Source: Tragulus kanchil
Taxonomy: Eukaryota > Chordata > Mammalia > Artiodactyla > Tragulidae
NCBI GenBank assembly: GCA_022376925.1
Contig: JAIOJX010000025.1
Location: forward strand, 182,031,801 to 182,095,800
Reading direction: 5' to 3'
Length of the DNA stretch: 64,000 nucleotides
Part shown: positions 1 through 11,331 of the stretch, one piece after another
Numbering within the stretch: position 1 is the first letter of the stretch
Layout of the letters: every line of letters begins with the position of its first letter
Notes under the pieces: model-generated
The model's database searches: none
What the model saw: the letters and a program-made list of their open reading frames with translations, nothing else
Told to the model about the DNA's origin: nothing
Program-made: the position numbers and the translations under genes

Positions 1-378
1 TTTTAATGTTGAGTGTCAAGCCAGCTTGCAGAGGAGAGGGTCTTGGAAATGATCTACAGGGAACCTGAGCTCTAATTCTGGTCTTATGTATAAATGTAAC
101 CTTTGGAAGTGTACTTTTCACTGAAGCTATTTTCTCATCTATAAAATGGGAAAATTAGGCAAATGCCCTTTGGGGCACCTTTCTTTCCTCATGATGTGAA
201 ATTCCCACTAGAGTGAGCTTGGCAGCGTTAGAATCCTGTCTTCCTCTTGCAGCTCCTCATCTCCTGAAACAACCCCTGGCACGCTGGCAGAGGTCCATGT
301 CATTTGTTCATTCGGTATGTGCATTAATTGCCTTTTTTAAAATACACAAACCACTTTTCTCACAAGAGTTTATGCCTT
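1..378. other. Flanking DNA with a weak MIR-like fragment
   Basis: There is no gene-like signal here. Around 90-175 the text resembles the 3' part of a MIR core-SINE (a 'ttttctcatctataaaatggg' type motif), but it is too short and diverged to be certain. Short open frames in this stretch have no recognisable domain. Confidence 0.4.
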
Positions 379-512
379 TGGGGGACTTTCCTGGTGGTAC
401 CGTGGCTAGGATTCTGCACTTTCAGTGCAAGGGGCTCAGGTTCCACTCCTGGTCAGGAAACTAGATCCTGCCTGCCACAACTAAAAACTGGTATGGCCAA
501 ATAAATAAGGAA
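379..512 (+). mobile_element. CHR-type (tRNA-Glu-derived) SINE fragment
   Basis: The block starts with the typical 'actttcctggtggt' head, continues with a tRNA-like B-box region ('aggttccactcctggtcagg') and ends in a 'ccaaataaataagg' tail. This is the layout of ruminant/cetacean CHR SINEs. It is shorter than other copies in the window, so it is probably internally deleted. Confidence 0.75.
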
Positions 513-519
513 ATATATT

Positions 520-1584
520 TTTAAAAATTACATCTTTCTCAATAATGACAGCAGATCAGTTCAGACACCAAATGAAGTCTCTTTAGCTTATTGAAGTCGC
601 CTTAAAAAGCTGGGAAAGTGACAGTCAGCATCACCTCATTTGTGACAATTGTATATTATAATGGGTGTTGACAAAGAGTTGACAGCCTGACCCATAAAGC
701 CCTGCTCACAGTCTTTCAGGAGGAACTTAAAGACCAGGCGCTTCCAAGCCGAGCAGACCCTACCTGTTCCAGGCACACTTCCCTATAGGCACATGCTCTC
801 CTTTCAATGACCTTCTTTCAAAACCACCTTCTTCAATCCCTGGTCCTTTGCGCATGGCATTTTCCTGGACTGAAAGTGTTTTCCCACTAGTCTTCCTGGT
901 TAATGACTATTTCCCTTATCTATTTCAGATGGCACATCCTTTCTTTAGATGAACCTTAGGTCTTATGGAGATTACTTTGTTAAATGTTCCCATACTCTTT
1001 AGTTTCCCTTCAGAACACTCTCCAGAGTTTCTTGAATTTATCAAATGATTGTCTATGTCCGATATATGAGATACATAAGAAATAACTTCATTTTTCTCCC
1101 AACACTTCTTCCAGTCAAATCCTGCTGGATCTTTGCACCGCCCCCTCCCCACTCCCCTTTCATGACAATTCAAGCAAATTCCTTAGCTTTCTGGTTACTT
1201 TGAATGCCATGAACCATCTCATTAGTCTATTAAGACTCATTTTCAGACATTAAGACAAATCTAAATCAACACCTCAGTATCACATCAGTATAAAGCTTGT
1301 CTCTTCCAAGGTATCAGCTGATCATATGTTATACTATTCACTCTTCCCCCATCTCCCACCTCTCCCTCCACTTGGGCCATGCCTGGACTCAGAGCAGAGA
1401 GGAGGGGATTAGAAACGTGATGCCAAAATACTTTTACTTAGTAGATGCTACTTTTATGGTTCTTTCCTGGCTGCCTATACCTGCTCGGGGCCCCAGATAT
1501 TCAAATGCTGGCTTTCTCTGATTGAAGATTTTGCAGAGCCATTAGAAGCTTTCTAAGCCACCTCCATGCCACACAGGTTTCTTT
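520..1584. other. Unannotated flanking DNA
   Basis: About 1 kb of AT-rich DNA with no repeat family or exon I recognise. The open frames on both strands are under 85 codons with no motif. I see no CpG island or splice-bounded coding block. Confidence 0.5.
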
Positions 1585-1803
1585 TCTTTTTTTTTAATTA
1601 AGTTTTTTGGAGTATAGTTGCTTTACAGTGTTGTGCTAGTTTCTACTGTATAGCAAAAAGAATCAGCCGTACATATACACATACTCCCTGTTTTGGGGTT
1701 TCCCTCCTATTCAGGTCACCACAAAGCACTGAAGTAAAGTTCCCTGTGCTATACAGCAGGTTCTCACTCATTTCCTATTTTATATATAGTATCAATTGTG
1801 TAG
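1585..1803 (-). mobile_element. L1 LINE 3'UTR fragment
   Basis: A T-run at 1588-1596 followed by phrases such as 'gttccctgtgctatacagca' and 'tttatatatagta' is the reverse complement of the 3' end of ruminant L1 elements. The same phrases appear in forward orientation near 9880-9950. The fragment is 5'-truncated and abuts a Bov-B fragment. Confidence 0.75.
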
Positions 1804-1811
1804 AGGCTTAT

Positions 1812-1965
1812 AATATGGGTGAAAGCATCACCAACTCAATGGACATGAATTTGAGCAAAGTCCCAGAGACACTGGAGAATAGAGGAGCCTGGCGCGCTGC
1901 AATATATGGGCCACAAAGAGTCAGACATGGCTTAGTGACTGAACGACAACAACAACGTGTGATAC
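1812..1965 (+). mobile_element. Bov-B (RTE) LINE 3' end fragment
   Basis: The run 'catcaccaactcaatggac', 'ggagcctgg', 'cacaaagagtcagacatgg' and the tail 'gaacgacaacaacaac' is the characteristic 3' terminus of Bov-B, from which Bov-A SINEs also derive. Its last ~60 bp are repeated at 3027-3085 because duplication 1 starts inside it. Confidence 0.8.
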
Positions 1966-4112
1966 ACTCCTGGGATGAGGGCCTGTCCCCACACCAGGCT
2001 CAGCTTCTGCATTCAGTGATCCACTATATGGCTTCTTCCTGGTTTCTTTATCCCAGGAAGATACCCTCCTGGTTCAAGAGGTCCAGGCCCAGCTGCCAGC
2101 CTCAGTACCATTTGCCTCTTAGGAAATGCATGCATCCTTGCCTCTCCAATGGCCACTTCTACACCATGCTCTCTTGTCCTAAGAGTCTTCTGCCTTCAAA
2201 ATCTAAGACATCACACACTGGGGGTGGGTCAAGCTCATTCACATTCCTCTGACCTCATGAGAGCTGAGCACTTTTCAGGTTCACAGCTCAGTTAACATCC
2301 ACCTGGAGAACAAGATGGTGCCTTTCTTGCAGACGCCTCTGACTCTGTGATTGCTTGGGATCCTTGTCACTAGGTTGGGAGCTGGAGGGTGTTATTCCTC
2401 TCTCTCCTCCCACATAGAAAAGGAAGGGAGAAGTCTGCAAGACTCCCTTATCAGCTAATAACACTCTACCTAGATGACTTGTTTCAACTACTTATTCTGT
2501 TTTAATTCCTCATTTTCTCTTATACGAGTAAAGTAGATGATGGTTAGTATCAGATCCAGATGGGTTTTGGCAAGTCTTAAAAGGATGTGTGGACACAGAC
2601 CACACATTATTCAGTCCTCATCTGAGACTCCAAAATGATGGAAAGTCCCAGTTGACATCTGTTCAACAGTTTTGTACTCTTTTGATGAATGTCTATCTTC
2701 CCCACTAGATTTTTTCTCTTCAAGGGCTCCATGTTTGTTCGCCATTGAATACCAAGATCAAACACTTAGTATCTGGCATATGATAGGAGCTCAATAAATA
2801 TGTGATAAGGTAATGAATAAAAAGCAGGGTGAAAGAGTGAGAATATAAGATCAGATTTATATCACTGGCACTCCCTGTCTTGGAAAAACTAACAGAGAAG
2901 ACATTATTTCAAGTAGAAAAGGTAAAGATTCCCAATGACTGGTTGCTGAAGCAGATTTACCCATACAGCTTTTGAAAATTTTAAGTTAACCCCATACAGC
3001 AATAAATTTCAAGTGTGAATAGGCGCTATATGGGCCACAAAGAGTCAGACATGGCTTAGTGACTGAACGACAACAACAACGTGTGATACACTCCTGGGAT
3101 GAGGGCCTGTCCCCACACCAGGCTCAGCTTCTGCATTCAGTGATCCACTATATGGCTTCTTCCTGGTTTCTTTATCCCAGGAAGATACCCTCCTGGTTCA
3201 AGAGGTCCAGGCCCAGCTGCCAGCCTCAGTACCATTTGCCTCTTAGGAAATGCATGCATCCTTGCCTCTCCAATGGCCACTTCTACACCATGCTCTCTTG
3301 TCCTAAGAGTCTTCTGCCTTCAAAATCTAAGACATCACACACTGGGGGTGGGTCAAGCTCATTCACATTCCTCTGACCTCATGAGAGCTGAGCACTTTTC
3401 AGGTTCACAGCTCAGTTAACATCCACCTGGAGAACAAGATGGTGCCTTTCTTGCAGACGCCTCTGACTCTGTGATTGCTTGGGATCCTTGTCACTAGGTT
3501 GGGAGCTGGAGGGTGTTATTCCTCACTCCTCCCACATAGAAAAGGAAGGGAGAAGTCTGCAAGACTCCCTTATCAGCTAATAACACTCTACCTAGATGAC
3601 TTGTTTCAACTACTTATTCTGTTTTAATTCCTCATTTTCTCTTATACGAGTAAAGTAGATGATGGTTAGTATCAGATCCAGATGGGTTTTGGCAAGTCTT
3701 AAAAGGATGTGTGGACACAGACCACACATTATTCAGTCCTCATCTGAGACTCCAAAATGATGGAAAGTCCCAGTTGACATCTGTTCAACAGTTTTGTACT
3801 CTTTTGATGAATGTCTATCTTCCCCACTAGATTTTTTCTCTTCAAGGGCTCCATGTTTGTTCGCCATTGAATACCAAGATCAAACACTTAGTATCTGGCA
3901 TATGATAGGAGCTCAATAAATATGTGATAAGGTAATGAATAAAAAGCAGGGTGAAAGAGTGAGAATATAAGATCAGATTTATATCACTGGCACTCCCTGT
4001 CTTGGAAAAACTAACAGAGAAGACATTATTTCAAGTAGAAAAGGTAAAGATTCCCAATGACTGGTTGCTGAAGCTTTCAGATTTACCCATACAGCTTTTG
4101 AAAATTTTAAGT
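1903..4112 (+). repeat. Tandem duplication 1 (copies 1903-2984 and 3027-4112)
   Basis: Two nearly identical direct copies lie 1124 bp apart. Differences include 'cctctctctcc' versus 'cctcactcc' (near 2400/3523) and 'gaagcagattt' versus 'gaagctttcagattt' at the end. The 42-bp spacer 2985-3026 resembles a shortened version of what truly follows copy 2 (both contain 'gcaataaattt'). Its right end ('aggcgctatat') resembles a shortened version of what precedes copy 1. Both edges therefore look like noisy sequence ends, not a biological breakpoint. A MIR-like 3' end ('ggagctcaataaatatg') lies inside each copy. Confidence 0.95.
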
Positions 4113-4158
4113 ACCTACACCCAGTCCAATGGCATGCTGATGCAATAAATTTAGTTAA

Positions 4159-4504
4159 GAATCCATGAGTTGGGCTTCCCTGGTGGTCCAGTGGGTAGGG
4201 ACACTGCTTTGCAGTGCAAGGGGTGCCAGTTCAATCCCTGGCCTGGGAAGATCCCACGTGCTGCGGAGCAGCTGGGCCTATGTGTCCAATTACCTAGCCG
4301 GAGCTCTGGAGCGCATGCGCCCAAAGCCGGTGCTCTGCGACAACAGATACCACCACAATGGGAGGCCCACATGGGCCAAAGAACAAAGATGGATGAAACT
4401 AGACAAATGAAAGACCAGTGGAAGTGGCCTGCCCACCCCTCTCCCTCCCCACTCCCACCAAAATAAATAAATAAATGTTTAAAAAAAAAATGAATCCATG
4501 AGTT
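4159..4504 (+). mobile_element. CHR-type SINE with perfect 13-bp target-site duplication
   Basis: The body at 4172-4491 begins 'gggcttccctggtggtcca', carries the B-box-like 'agttcaatccctggcctgg', and ends in 'aaataaataaataaatg' plus an A-run. It is flanked by the perfect direct repeat gaatccatgagtt at 4159-4171 and 4492-4504, showing L1-mediated insertion on the + strand. The element is related to those at 28690, 57418 and 57806. Confidence 0.93.
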
Positions 4505-4904
4505 AAGATGCATAAGAGAAATCTAAGCAATATGCCAACAGGGTTCAAGGGAAGGAAAGGGAAGGCTGCACCTGCTGAGAGCTTTAGGGAGACTTCCTGG
4601 AGAAAGTGATGCATAAGGAGGACAAAGGTGAGCAGATGAAGAAAAGGACATTGGACAGACACGCCCAGCAGGGATTTTTCAAGCCAGAAGAGATGATATA
4701 ACCAAGGGACTGAGCCGAGAAAGAGCCTGAGCAACCCACTGACTGCAAGCTGTGTGTGTGGATGAAGGAACCCAGTCTTGTAAAGTCAGCAAGTCCTAAG
4801 GAGGTACACAGGATTTGCATGGGCCAACGGTGAATCAACCTGCCCACGTTCCTCATCTACAAAAGATAGATGATAAACCTACTTACCTCAAGAGGTCACA
4901 GTGG
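4505..4904. other. Unannotated flanking DNA
   Basis: No repeat family or coding block is recognised. Open frames on the minus strand have no recognisable motif and partly continue into the neighbouring SINE. Confidence 0.45.
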
Positions 4905-5164
4905 ATTTCCCCGGTGGTTTAGTGGTTAAGAATCTGCCTGCCAATGCAAGGGACACTGACTCACTCCCTGGACAAGGATGATTCCACATGCCAGGGGGCA
5001 ACGAAGCCCCTGCATCACAACTACTGAACAGGCACTCTAGAGTCCATGCTCCACACCACAAGGGGAGCTACCACAATGAGAAGCCTGAGCACCAAAGCTA
5101 GGTAACTTCCTGCACTGAGCAACAGAGATCCAGAACAGCCAAAAATAAATAAATAAATATAATT
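4905..5164 (+). mobile_element. CHR-type SINE
   Basis: The head 'tttccccggtggtttagtgg', the tRNA-like 'ctgcctgccaatgcaaggg' and the tail 'aaaaataaataaataaat' define a full-length but diverged CHR-type element. Confidence 0.85.
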
Positions 5165-5282
5165 TTAAAGAGGTTAGGATGAGGGCTAAAGGACAAAATA
5201 TGCAATGTCTTACCGCATAAGCTGGTCCTTTCTTTCTTAAATAATTATAGTACCTAGAATTGACTTATATACAAACCTAGAC

Positions 5283-5778
5283 AGCATATTAAAAAGCAGA
5301 GACATCATTTTACTGACAACAGTTCATAGAGTTAAAGTTATAGTTTTTCCAGTAGTCATGTATAAATGTGAAAGTTGGACCATAAAGAAGACTGAGCACC
5401 AAAGAATTGATGCTTTTGATGCATGGTTCTGGAGAAGCCTCTTGAGATCCCTTGGACTGAAAGGAGATCAAACCAGTTCATCCTGAAGGAAATCAATTCT
5501 GAGTATTCATTAGAAAAACTGATGCTAAAGCTGAAGCTCCAATATGCTGACCATCTGATGTGAAAAGCTGACTCCTTGGAAAAGGCCCTGATGCTGGGAA
5601 AGACTGAGGGCTGGAAGAGAAGACAGTGACAGAGGGTGAGATGGTTGGATGGGATCATTGACTCAATGGGCGTGAATTTGAGGAAACTCGGGAATACAGT
5701 GAAGGACAGGGAAGCCTAGTGTGCTGCAGTTCATGGGGTCACAAAGAGTCAGACATGACTTAGTGACTGAACAACAAC
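5283..5778 (+). mobile_element. Bov-B LINE 3' end (repeated at 6365-6860)
   Basis: Around 500 bp match the 3' region of Bov-B: 'cagcatattaaaaagcagag', 'gaccatctgatg', 'gaaaaggccctgatgctggg', 'gttcatggggtcacaaagag', ending 'ctgaacaacaacaac'. It is a 5'-truncated RTE-clade LINE with no intact reverse transcriptase. The second occurrence comes from tandem duplication 2. Confidence 0.9.
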
Positions 5779-6057
5779 AACTGTATTCTCAGCGATGTGC
5801 TGAGTGAGCTTAGATTAAACCTTTATCTTGAGAGCTGGTTCACCAGTGCACTGTGTGAGATGCTGTGTGAACGTTGATTTGATTGGTCTAGACTGAACTG
5901 AATTCAGTCGAAATATGAGTTAAGGCTACAGGAAAACAAAAGCACCAGCTGAGAGAAGGGAAAAATTCTTCCTAGGAAAGACAAAATAAGACGTTGGCCT
6001 CACCGTGAGTGGCAGGTGAAAATAGAACCCCACTTTTTACTCTCAGGCAATACTCCC

Positions 6058-6282
6058 TTCCTCTGTGGCTCATCAGTAAAGACTCCCCCTGCCAAAGAAG
6101 GAACCTTAAAGGAGACACAGGTTCAATCCCTGGGTCAAGGAAAATCCACTGGAGAAGGAACTGGCAACCCACTCCAATATTCTTGCCTGAAAAATCCCAT
6201 GGACTCAGAAGCCTGGCAGGCTACAGTTCATGCGGTCACAAAGAGTTGGACATGACTTAGCAACTAAGCAACAACAATACTC
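6058..6282 (+). mobile_element. Bov-tA SINE (repeated at 7142-7366; 3' part again from 8377)
   Basis: A tRNA-Glu-like head ('ctctgtggctcatcagtaaag', here as short phrases) is followed by a Bov-A body ('ggagaaggaactggcaaccc', 'ttcttgcctgaaaaatccc', 'acaaagagttggacatgac'). This composite is diagnostic of ruminant Bov-tA. The later copies are produced by duplications 2 and 3, not by separate insertions. Confidence 0.9.
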
Positions 6283-7538
6283 TCTTTGACATATTTTTCT
6301 ATCCATCATTTGTTTTGCCTGCAAATACCAATTTTCTTCTTCTGAAAAATCCTCAAACCTGGACAGCATATTAAAAAGCAGAGACATCATTTTACTGACA
6401 ACAGTTCATAGAGTTAAAGTTATAGTTTTTCCAGTAGTCATGTATAAATGTGAAAGTTGGACCATAAAGAAGACTGAGCACCAAAGAATTGATGCTTTTG
6501 ATGCATGGTTCTGGAGAAGCCTCTTGAGATCCCTTGGACTGAAAGGAGATCAAACCAGTTCATCCTGAAGGAAATCAATTCTGAGTATTCATTAGAAAAA
6601 CTGATGCTAAAGCTGAAGCTCCAATATGCTGACCATCTGATGTGAAAAGCTGACTCCTTGGAAAAGGCCCTGATGCTGGGAAAGACTGAGGGCTGGAAGA
6701 GAAGACAGTGACAGAGGGTGAGATGGTTGGATGGGATCATTGACTCAATGGGCGTGAATTTGAGGAAACTCGGGAATACAGTGAAGGACAGGGAAGCCTA
6801 GTGTGCTGCAGTTCATGGGGTCACAAAGAGTCAGACATGACTTAGTGACTGAACAACAACAACTGTATTCTCAGCGATGTGCTGAGTGAGCTTAGATTAA
6901 ACCTTTATCTTGAGAGCTGGTTCACCAGTGCACTGTGTGAGATGCTGTGTGAACGTTGATTTGATTGGTCTAGACTGAACTGAATTCAGTCGAAATATGA
7001 GTTAAGGCTACAGGAAAACAAAAGCACCAGCTGAGAGAAGGGGAAAAAATTCTTCCTAGGAAAGACAAAATAAGACGTTGGCCTCACCGTGAGTGGCAGG
7101 TGAAAATAGAACCCCACTTTTTACTCTCAGGCAATACTCCCTTCCTCTGTGGCTCATCAGTAAAGACTCCCCCTGCCAAAGAAGGAACCTTAAAGGAGAC
7201 ACAGGTTCAATCCCTGGGTCAAGGAAAATCCACTGGAGAAGGAACTGGCAACCCACTCCAATATTCTTGCCTGAAAAATCCCATGGACTCAGAAGCCTGG
7301 CAGGCTACAGTTCATGCGGTCACAAAGAGTTGGACATGACTTAGCAACTAAGCAACAACAATACTCTCTTTGACATATTTTTCTATCCATCATTTGTTTT
7401 TGCCAAAATACGTGTGAAAATAACTGAGTGAACTAAGCATTAACAAACTTTAGTTACATCTGAGGTCTGAGCCTTCTAGGAGATAATTTCAAAAGTTTGC
7501 TCTCTCTGTGAAGAAGAGTAAGTCCAGGAAGATAATAA

Positions 7539-7625
7539 TAAGTTATAATAATAATAATAATCAGATAATAATGTTATAAGTTATAATAAGTTATCTTAGA
7601 TGAATAATAATAAATAAATACTAAT
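7539..7625 (+). repeat. AAT-rich simple repeat (repeated at 8632-8725)
   Basis: Interrupted (AAT)n/(ATA)n tract with 'aataataataataatcagat'-like units. It lies inside duplication 3, so it occurs twice. Confidence 0.8.
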
Positions 7626-7914
7626 GAAGAGAAAATAAAATATTGAAGAAATGAAAAAATACTGTAATACTTTAACAATTTAAGAAGTCTTACCATTGAA
7701 CACTGAAGGGGGGTTAAGAATGCTACAAATGATACAGAAAAAGCAAATATGAACACCCATATGTTGTATCAAAACTTGGGTGATTTAAAATGGGAAAATA
7801 AGAACACACCTCTCTCTTCTGTGGTCAACAAGTTCACTCATTTCTAAGTTCTTTGACAGAGATTTTACCAACATAAAAAAAGAGTGAATAAATCCCTTTA
7901 AGAAGTCATCACTT

Positions 7915-8165
7915 ACATACACCCCAATGTTCAAAGCAGCCTTGTCCACGATAACCAAAGCAAGGAAGAGACCTAGGTATCCATTGGCAGATGAATAGAT
8001 AAAGAAGATGTGGTACATAATATACAATGAACTACTACTCAGCCACAAAAAAGATGAAATAGTGACATTTCCAGCAACATTGACGAACCTACAAATTATC
8101 ATACTAAGTCAGAGAAAGACAAGTATCATAGGATATCACTAATATGTGTAATCTAAAAATATATA
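7915..8165 (+). mobile_element. L1 ORF2 3' end (repeated at 9016-9266 and 10195-10403)
   Basis: Read forward, this encodes degraded fragments of the L1 ORF2 C-terminus: 'caccccaatgttcaaagcag', 'gtatccattggcagatgaat', 'tacaatgaactactactcag' and 'gacgaacctacaaattatc'. It is 5'-truncated and has no intact frame. The three occurrences come from chained duplications 3 and 4. Confidence 0.88.
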
Positions 8166-8227
8166 AAAATGGACTTATTTGCAAACAGAAACAGACAAAA
8201 AACAGAAACAGATCCACAGATACAGAA

Positions 8228-8343
8228 AATAATCCTAAAGGAAGTAAACCCTGAATATTTACTGGAAGGACTGATGCTGAAACTGAAACACCAGTACTTT
8301 GGCCACCTGATGTAAAGAACTGACTCATTGGAAAAGACACTAG
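8228..8343 (+). mobile_element. Bov-B 3' fragment nested in L1 (longer copies at 9329-9632 and 10466-10769)
   Basis: The sequence 'ctgatgctgaaactgaaaca', 'ggccacctgatgtaaagaac' and 'ctgactcattggaaaagac' is Bov-B 3' sequence sitting between the L1 ORF2 end and the L1 3'UTR, as a nested insertion. The first occurrence is cut short by the junction at 8343. The later copies run on to 'catgctacagcccatggggt'. Confidence 0.85.
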
Positions 8344-9057
8344 ATGAAAATGGTGGGATAGATCTGAAAGATATATAAAATCCCATGGACTCAGAAGCCT
8401 GGCAGGCTACAGTTCATGCGGTCACAAAGAGTTGGACATGACTTAGCAACTAAGCAACAACAATACTCTCTTTGACATATTTTTCTATCCATCATTTGTT
8501 TTGCCAAAATACGTGTGAAAATAACTGAGTGAACTAAGCATTAACAAACTTTAGTTACATCTGAGGTCTGAGCCTTCTAGGAGATAATTTCAAAAGTTTG
8601 CTCTCTCTGTGAAGAAGAGTAAGTCCAGGAAGATAATAATAAGTTATAATAATAATAATAATCAGATAATAATGTTATAAGTTATAATAAGTTATCTTAG
8701 ATGAATAATAATAAATAAATACTAATGAAGAGAAAATAAAATATTGAAGAAATGAAAAAATACTGTAATACTTTAACAATTTAAGAAGTCTTACCATTGA
8801 ACACTGAAGGGGGGTTAAGAATGCTACAAATGATACAGAAAAAGCAAATATGAACACCCATATGTTGTATCAAAACTTGGGTGATTTAAAATGGGAAAAT
8901 AAGAACACACCTCTCTCTTCTGTGGTCAACAAGTTCACTCATTTCTAAGTTCTTTGACAGAGATTTTACCAACATAAAAAAAGAGTGAATAAATCCCTTT
9001 AAGAAGTCATCACTTACATACACCCCAATGTTCAAAGCAGCCTTGTCCACGATAACC

Positions 9058-11331
9058 AAAGCAAGGAAGAGACCTAGGTATCCATTGGCAGATGAATAGA
9101 TAAAGAAGATGTGGTACATAATATACAATGAACTACTACTCAGCCACAAAAAAGATGAAATAGTGACATTTCCAGCAACATTGACGAACCTACAAATTAT
9201 CATACTAAGTCAGAGAAAGACAAGTATCATAGGATATCACTAATATGTGTAATCTAAAAATATATAAAAATGGACTTATTTGCAAACAGAAACAGACAAA
9301 AAACAGAAACAGATCCACAGATACAGAAAATAATCCTAAAGGAAGTAAACCCTGAATATTTACTGGAAGGACTGATGCTGAAACTGAAACACCAGTACTT
9401 TGGCCACCTGATGTAAAGAACTGACTCATTGGAAAAGACACTAGTGTTGGGAAAGATCGAAAGCAAAAGGATAAGGGGGTGGCAGAGGATGAGATGGACG
9501 TGAATTCAATGGATATGAGTCAATGGATACCGATTCAATAGACATAAATTTGAACAAACTCCAGGAGACAGTGGAGGACAGAGGGCCTGGCATGCTACAG
9601 CCCATGGGGTTTCAAAGAGCAAGAGAGCAGTCTTACGGACATTGGGGTGAGGGAGGGGAACATGTTGTGGGACTAGGGGATCTCAAACAGGGGCTCTGTG
9701 GTGACCTGGAGGGGTAAGGTGGAGAGGAAGATGGGGGTAGATTCTGGAGCAGGACGTGTATGTGTCTATGGAGGATTCGGGTCGATGTGTGGCAGTAGAC
9801 AACAAAACTCTGTAGACAAAAAAAAAAGAGGCATGACTTCACAACTGAAAAACAACTACTTTATACAAAACATTTTAAATAGAGGGACAAACAAATCCTA
9901 CTGTATAGCACAGGGAACTATACTTAATATCTTGTAATAAGCTATAATGGAAAATACATGTATAGCAATTAATTTGTTATATACCAGAAGCTAACACAAT
10001 GTCATAAGACAACCATACTTCAATAGAAATAAAGCCGTCACTTGTATACAGATAAATATACATATCCACAAGCTGGCACCCTGAAAATTAAGATTATAAG
10101 GACTGCAATTCCACTCCAGCCTTTAAAAAGACCTCATAGGTATGTGGCAAGATTCCTTTAAGTCGTATAGTCAGAGTTTTCTTGTACATGGCAGAAAGCA
10201 AGGAAGAGACCTAGGTATCCATTGGCAGATGAATAGATAAAGAAGATGTGGTACATAATATACAATGAACTACTACTCAGCCACAAAAAAGATGAAATAG
10301 TGACATTTCCAGCAACATTGACGAACCTACAAATTATCATACTAAGTCAGAGAAAGACAAGTATCATAGGATATCACTAATATGTGTAATCTAAAAATAT
10401 ATAAAAATGGACTTATTTGCAAACAGAAACAGACAAAAAACAGAAACAGATCCACAGATACAGAAAATAATCCTAAAGGAAGTAAACCCTGAATATTTAC
10501 TGGAAGGACTGATGCTGAAACTGAAACACCAGTACTTTGGCCACCTGATGTAAAGAACTGACTCATTGGAAAAGACACTAGTGTTGGGAAAGATCGAAAG
10601 CAAAAGGATAAGGGGGTGGCAGAGGATGAGATGGACGTGAATTCAATGGATATGAGTCAATGGATACCGATTCAATAGACATAAATTTGAACAAACTCCA
10701 GGAGACAGTGGAGGACAGAGGGCCTGGCATGCTACAGCCCATGGGGTTTCAAAGAGCAAGAGAGCAGTCTTACGGACATTGGGGTGAGGGAGGGGAACAT
10801 GTTGTGGGACTAGGGGATCTCAAACAGGGGCTCTGTGGTGACCTGGAGGGGTAAGGTGGAGAGGAAGATGGGGGTAGATTCTGGAGCAGGACGTGTATGT
10901 GTCTATGGAGGATTCGGGTCGATGTGTGGCAGTAGACAACAAAACTCTGTAGACAAAAAAAAAAGAGGCATGACTTCACAACTGAAAAACAACTACTTTA
11001 TACAAAACATTTTAAATAGAGGGACAAACAAATCCTACTGTATAGCACAGGGAACTATACTTAATATCTTGTAATAAGCTATAATGGAAAATACATGTAT
11101 AGCAATTAATTTGTTATATACCAGAAGCTAACACAATGTCATAAGACAACCATACTTCAATAGAAATAAAGCCGTCACTTGTATACAGATAAATATACAT
11201 ATCCACAAGCTGGCACCCTGAAAATTAAGATTATAAGGACTGCAATTCCACTCCAGCCTTTAAAAAGACCTCATAGGTATGTGGCAAGATTCCTTTAAGT
11301 CGTATAGTCAGAGTTTTCTTGTACATGGCAG
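9058..11331 (+). repeat. Tandem duplication 4 (copies 9058-10194 and 10195-11331)
   Basis: Directly abutting copies, offset 1137 bp, with no spacer and no difference that I noticed. Copy 1 starts inside the L1 ORF2 fragment ('aaagcaaggaag') and ends in 'gtacatggcag'; the join at 10194/10195 is blunt. Copy 2 feeds into duplication 5. Confidence 0.95.
9640..10045 (+). mobile_element. L1 3'UTR and 3' end (repeated at 10777-11182; part again at 12057-12308)
   Basis: Phrases such as 'ggggctctgtggtgacctgg', 'actgtatagcacagggaact' and 'atacttcaatagaaataaag' are the 3' untranslated end of a ruminant L1. With the ORF2 piece at 9016-9266 and the nested Bov-B fragment between them, it forms one 5'-truncated L1. 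An A-run at 9820-9829 is 10 A in the first two copies and only 6 in the third (12088-12093). Confidence 0.85.

Larger units (their letters stand above)
5272..7404 (+). repeat. Tandem duplication 2 (copies 5272-6319 and 6354-7404)
   Basis: Direct copies offset by 1082 bp contain a Bov-B 3' fragment and a Bov-tA SINE. Copies differ by homopolymer length ('gggaaaaattc' near 5958 versus 'ggggaaaaaattc' near 7041; four versus five T near 6312/7397). A 34-bp spacer (6320-6353) belongs to neither copy. The second copy's last ~130 bp are repeated again as the start of duplication 3, so the events are chained. Confidence 0.95.
7275..9444 (+). repeat. Tandem duplication 3 (copies 7275-8343 and 8377-9444)
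   Basis: Direct copies offset by 1101-1102 bp. The 33-bp spacer 8344-8376 reads like a corrupted version of the true continuation after the second copy ('gggatagatctgaaag' versus 'gggaaagatcgaaag'). One homopolymer differs (five versus four T in 'tttgttttgcc'). Copy 2 shares its last ~390 bp with duplication 4, so the chain continues. Confidence 0.95.
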
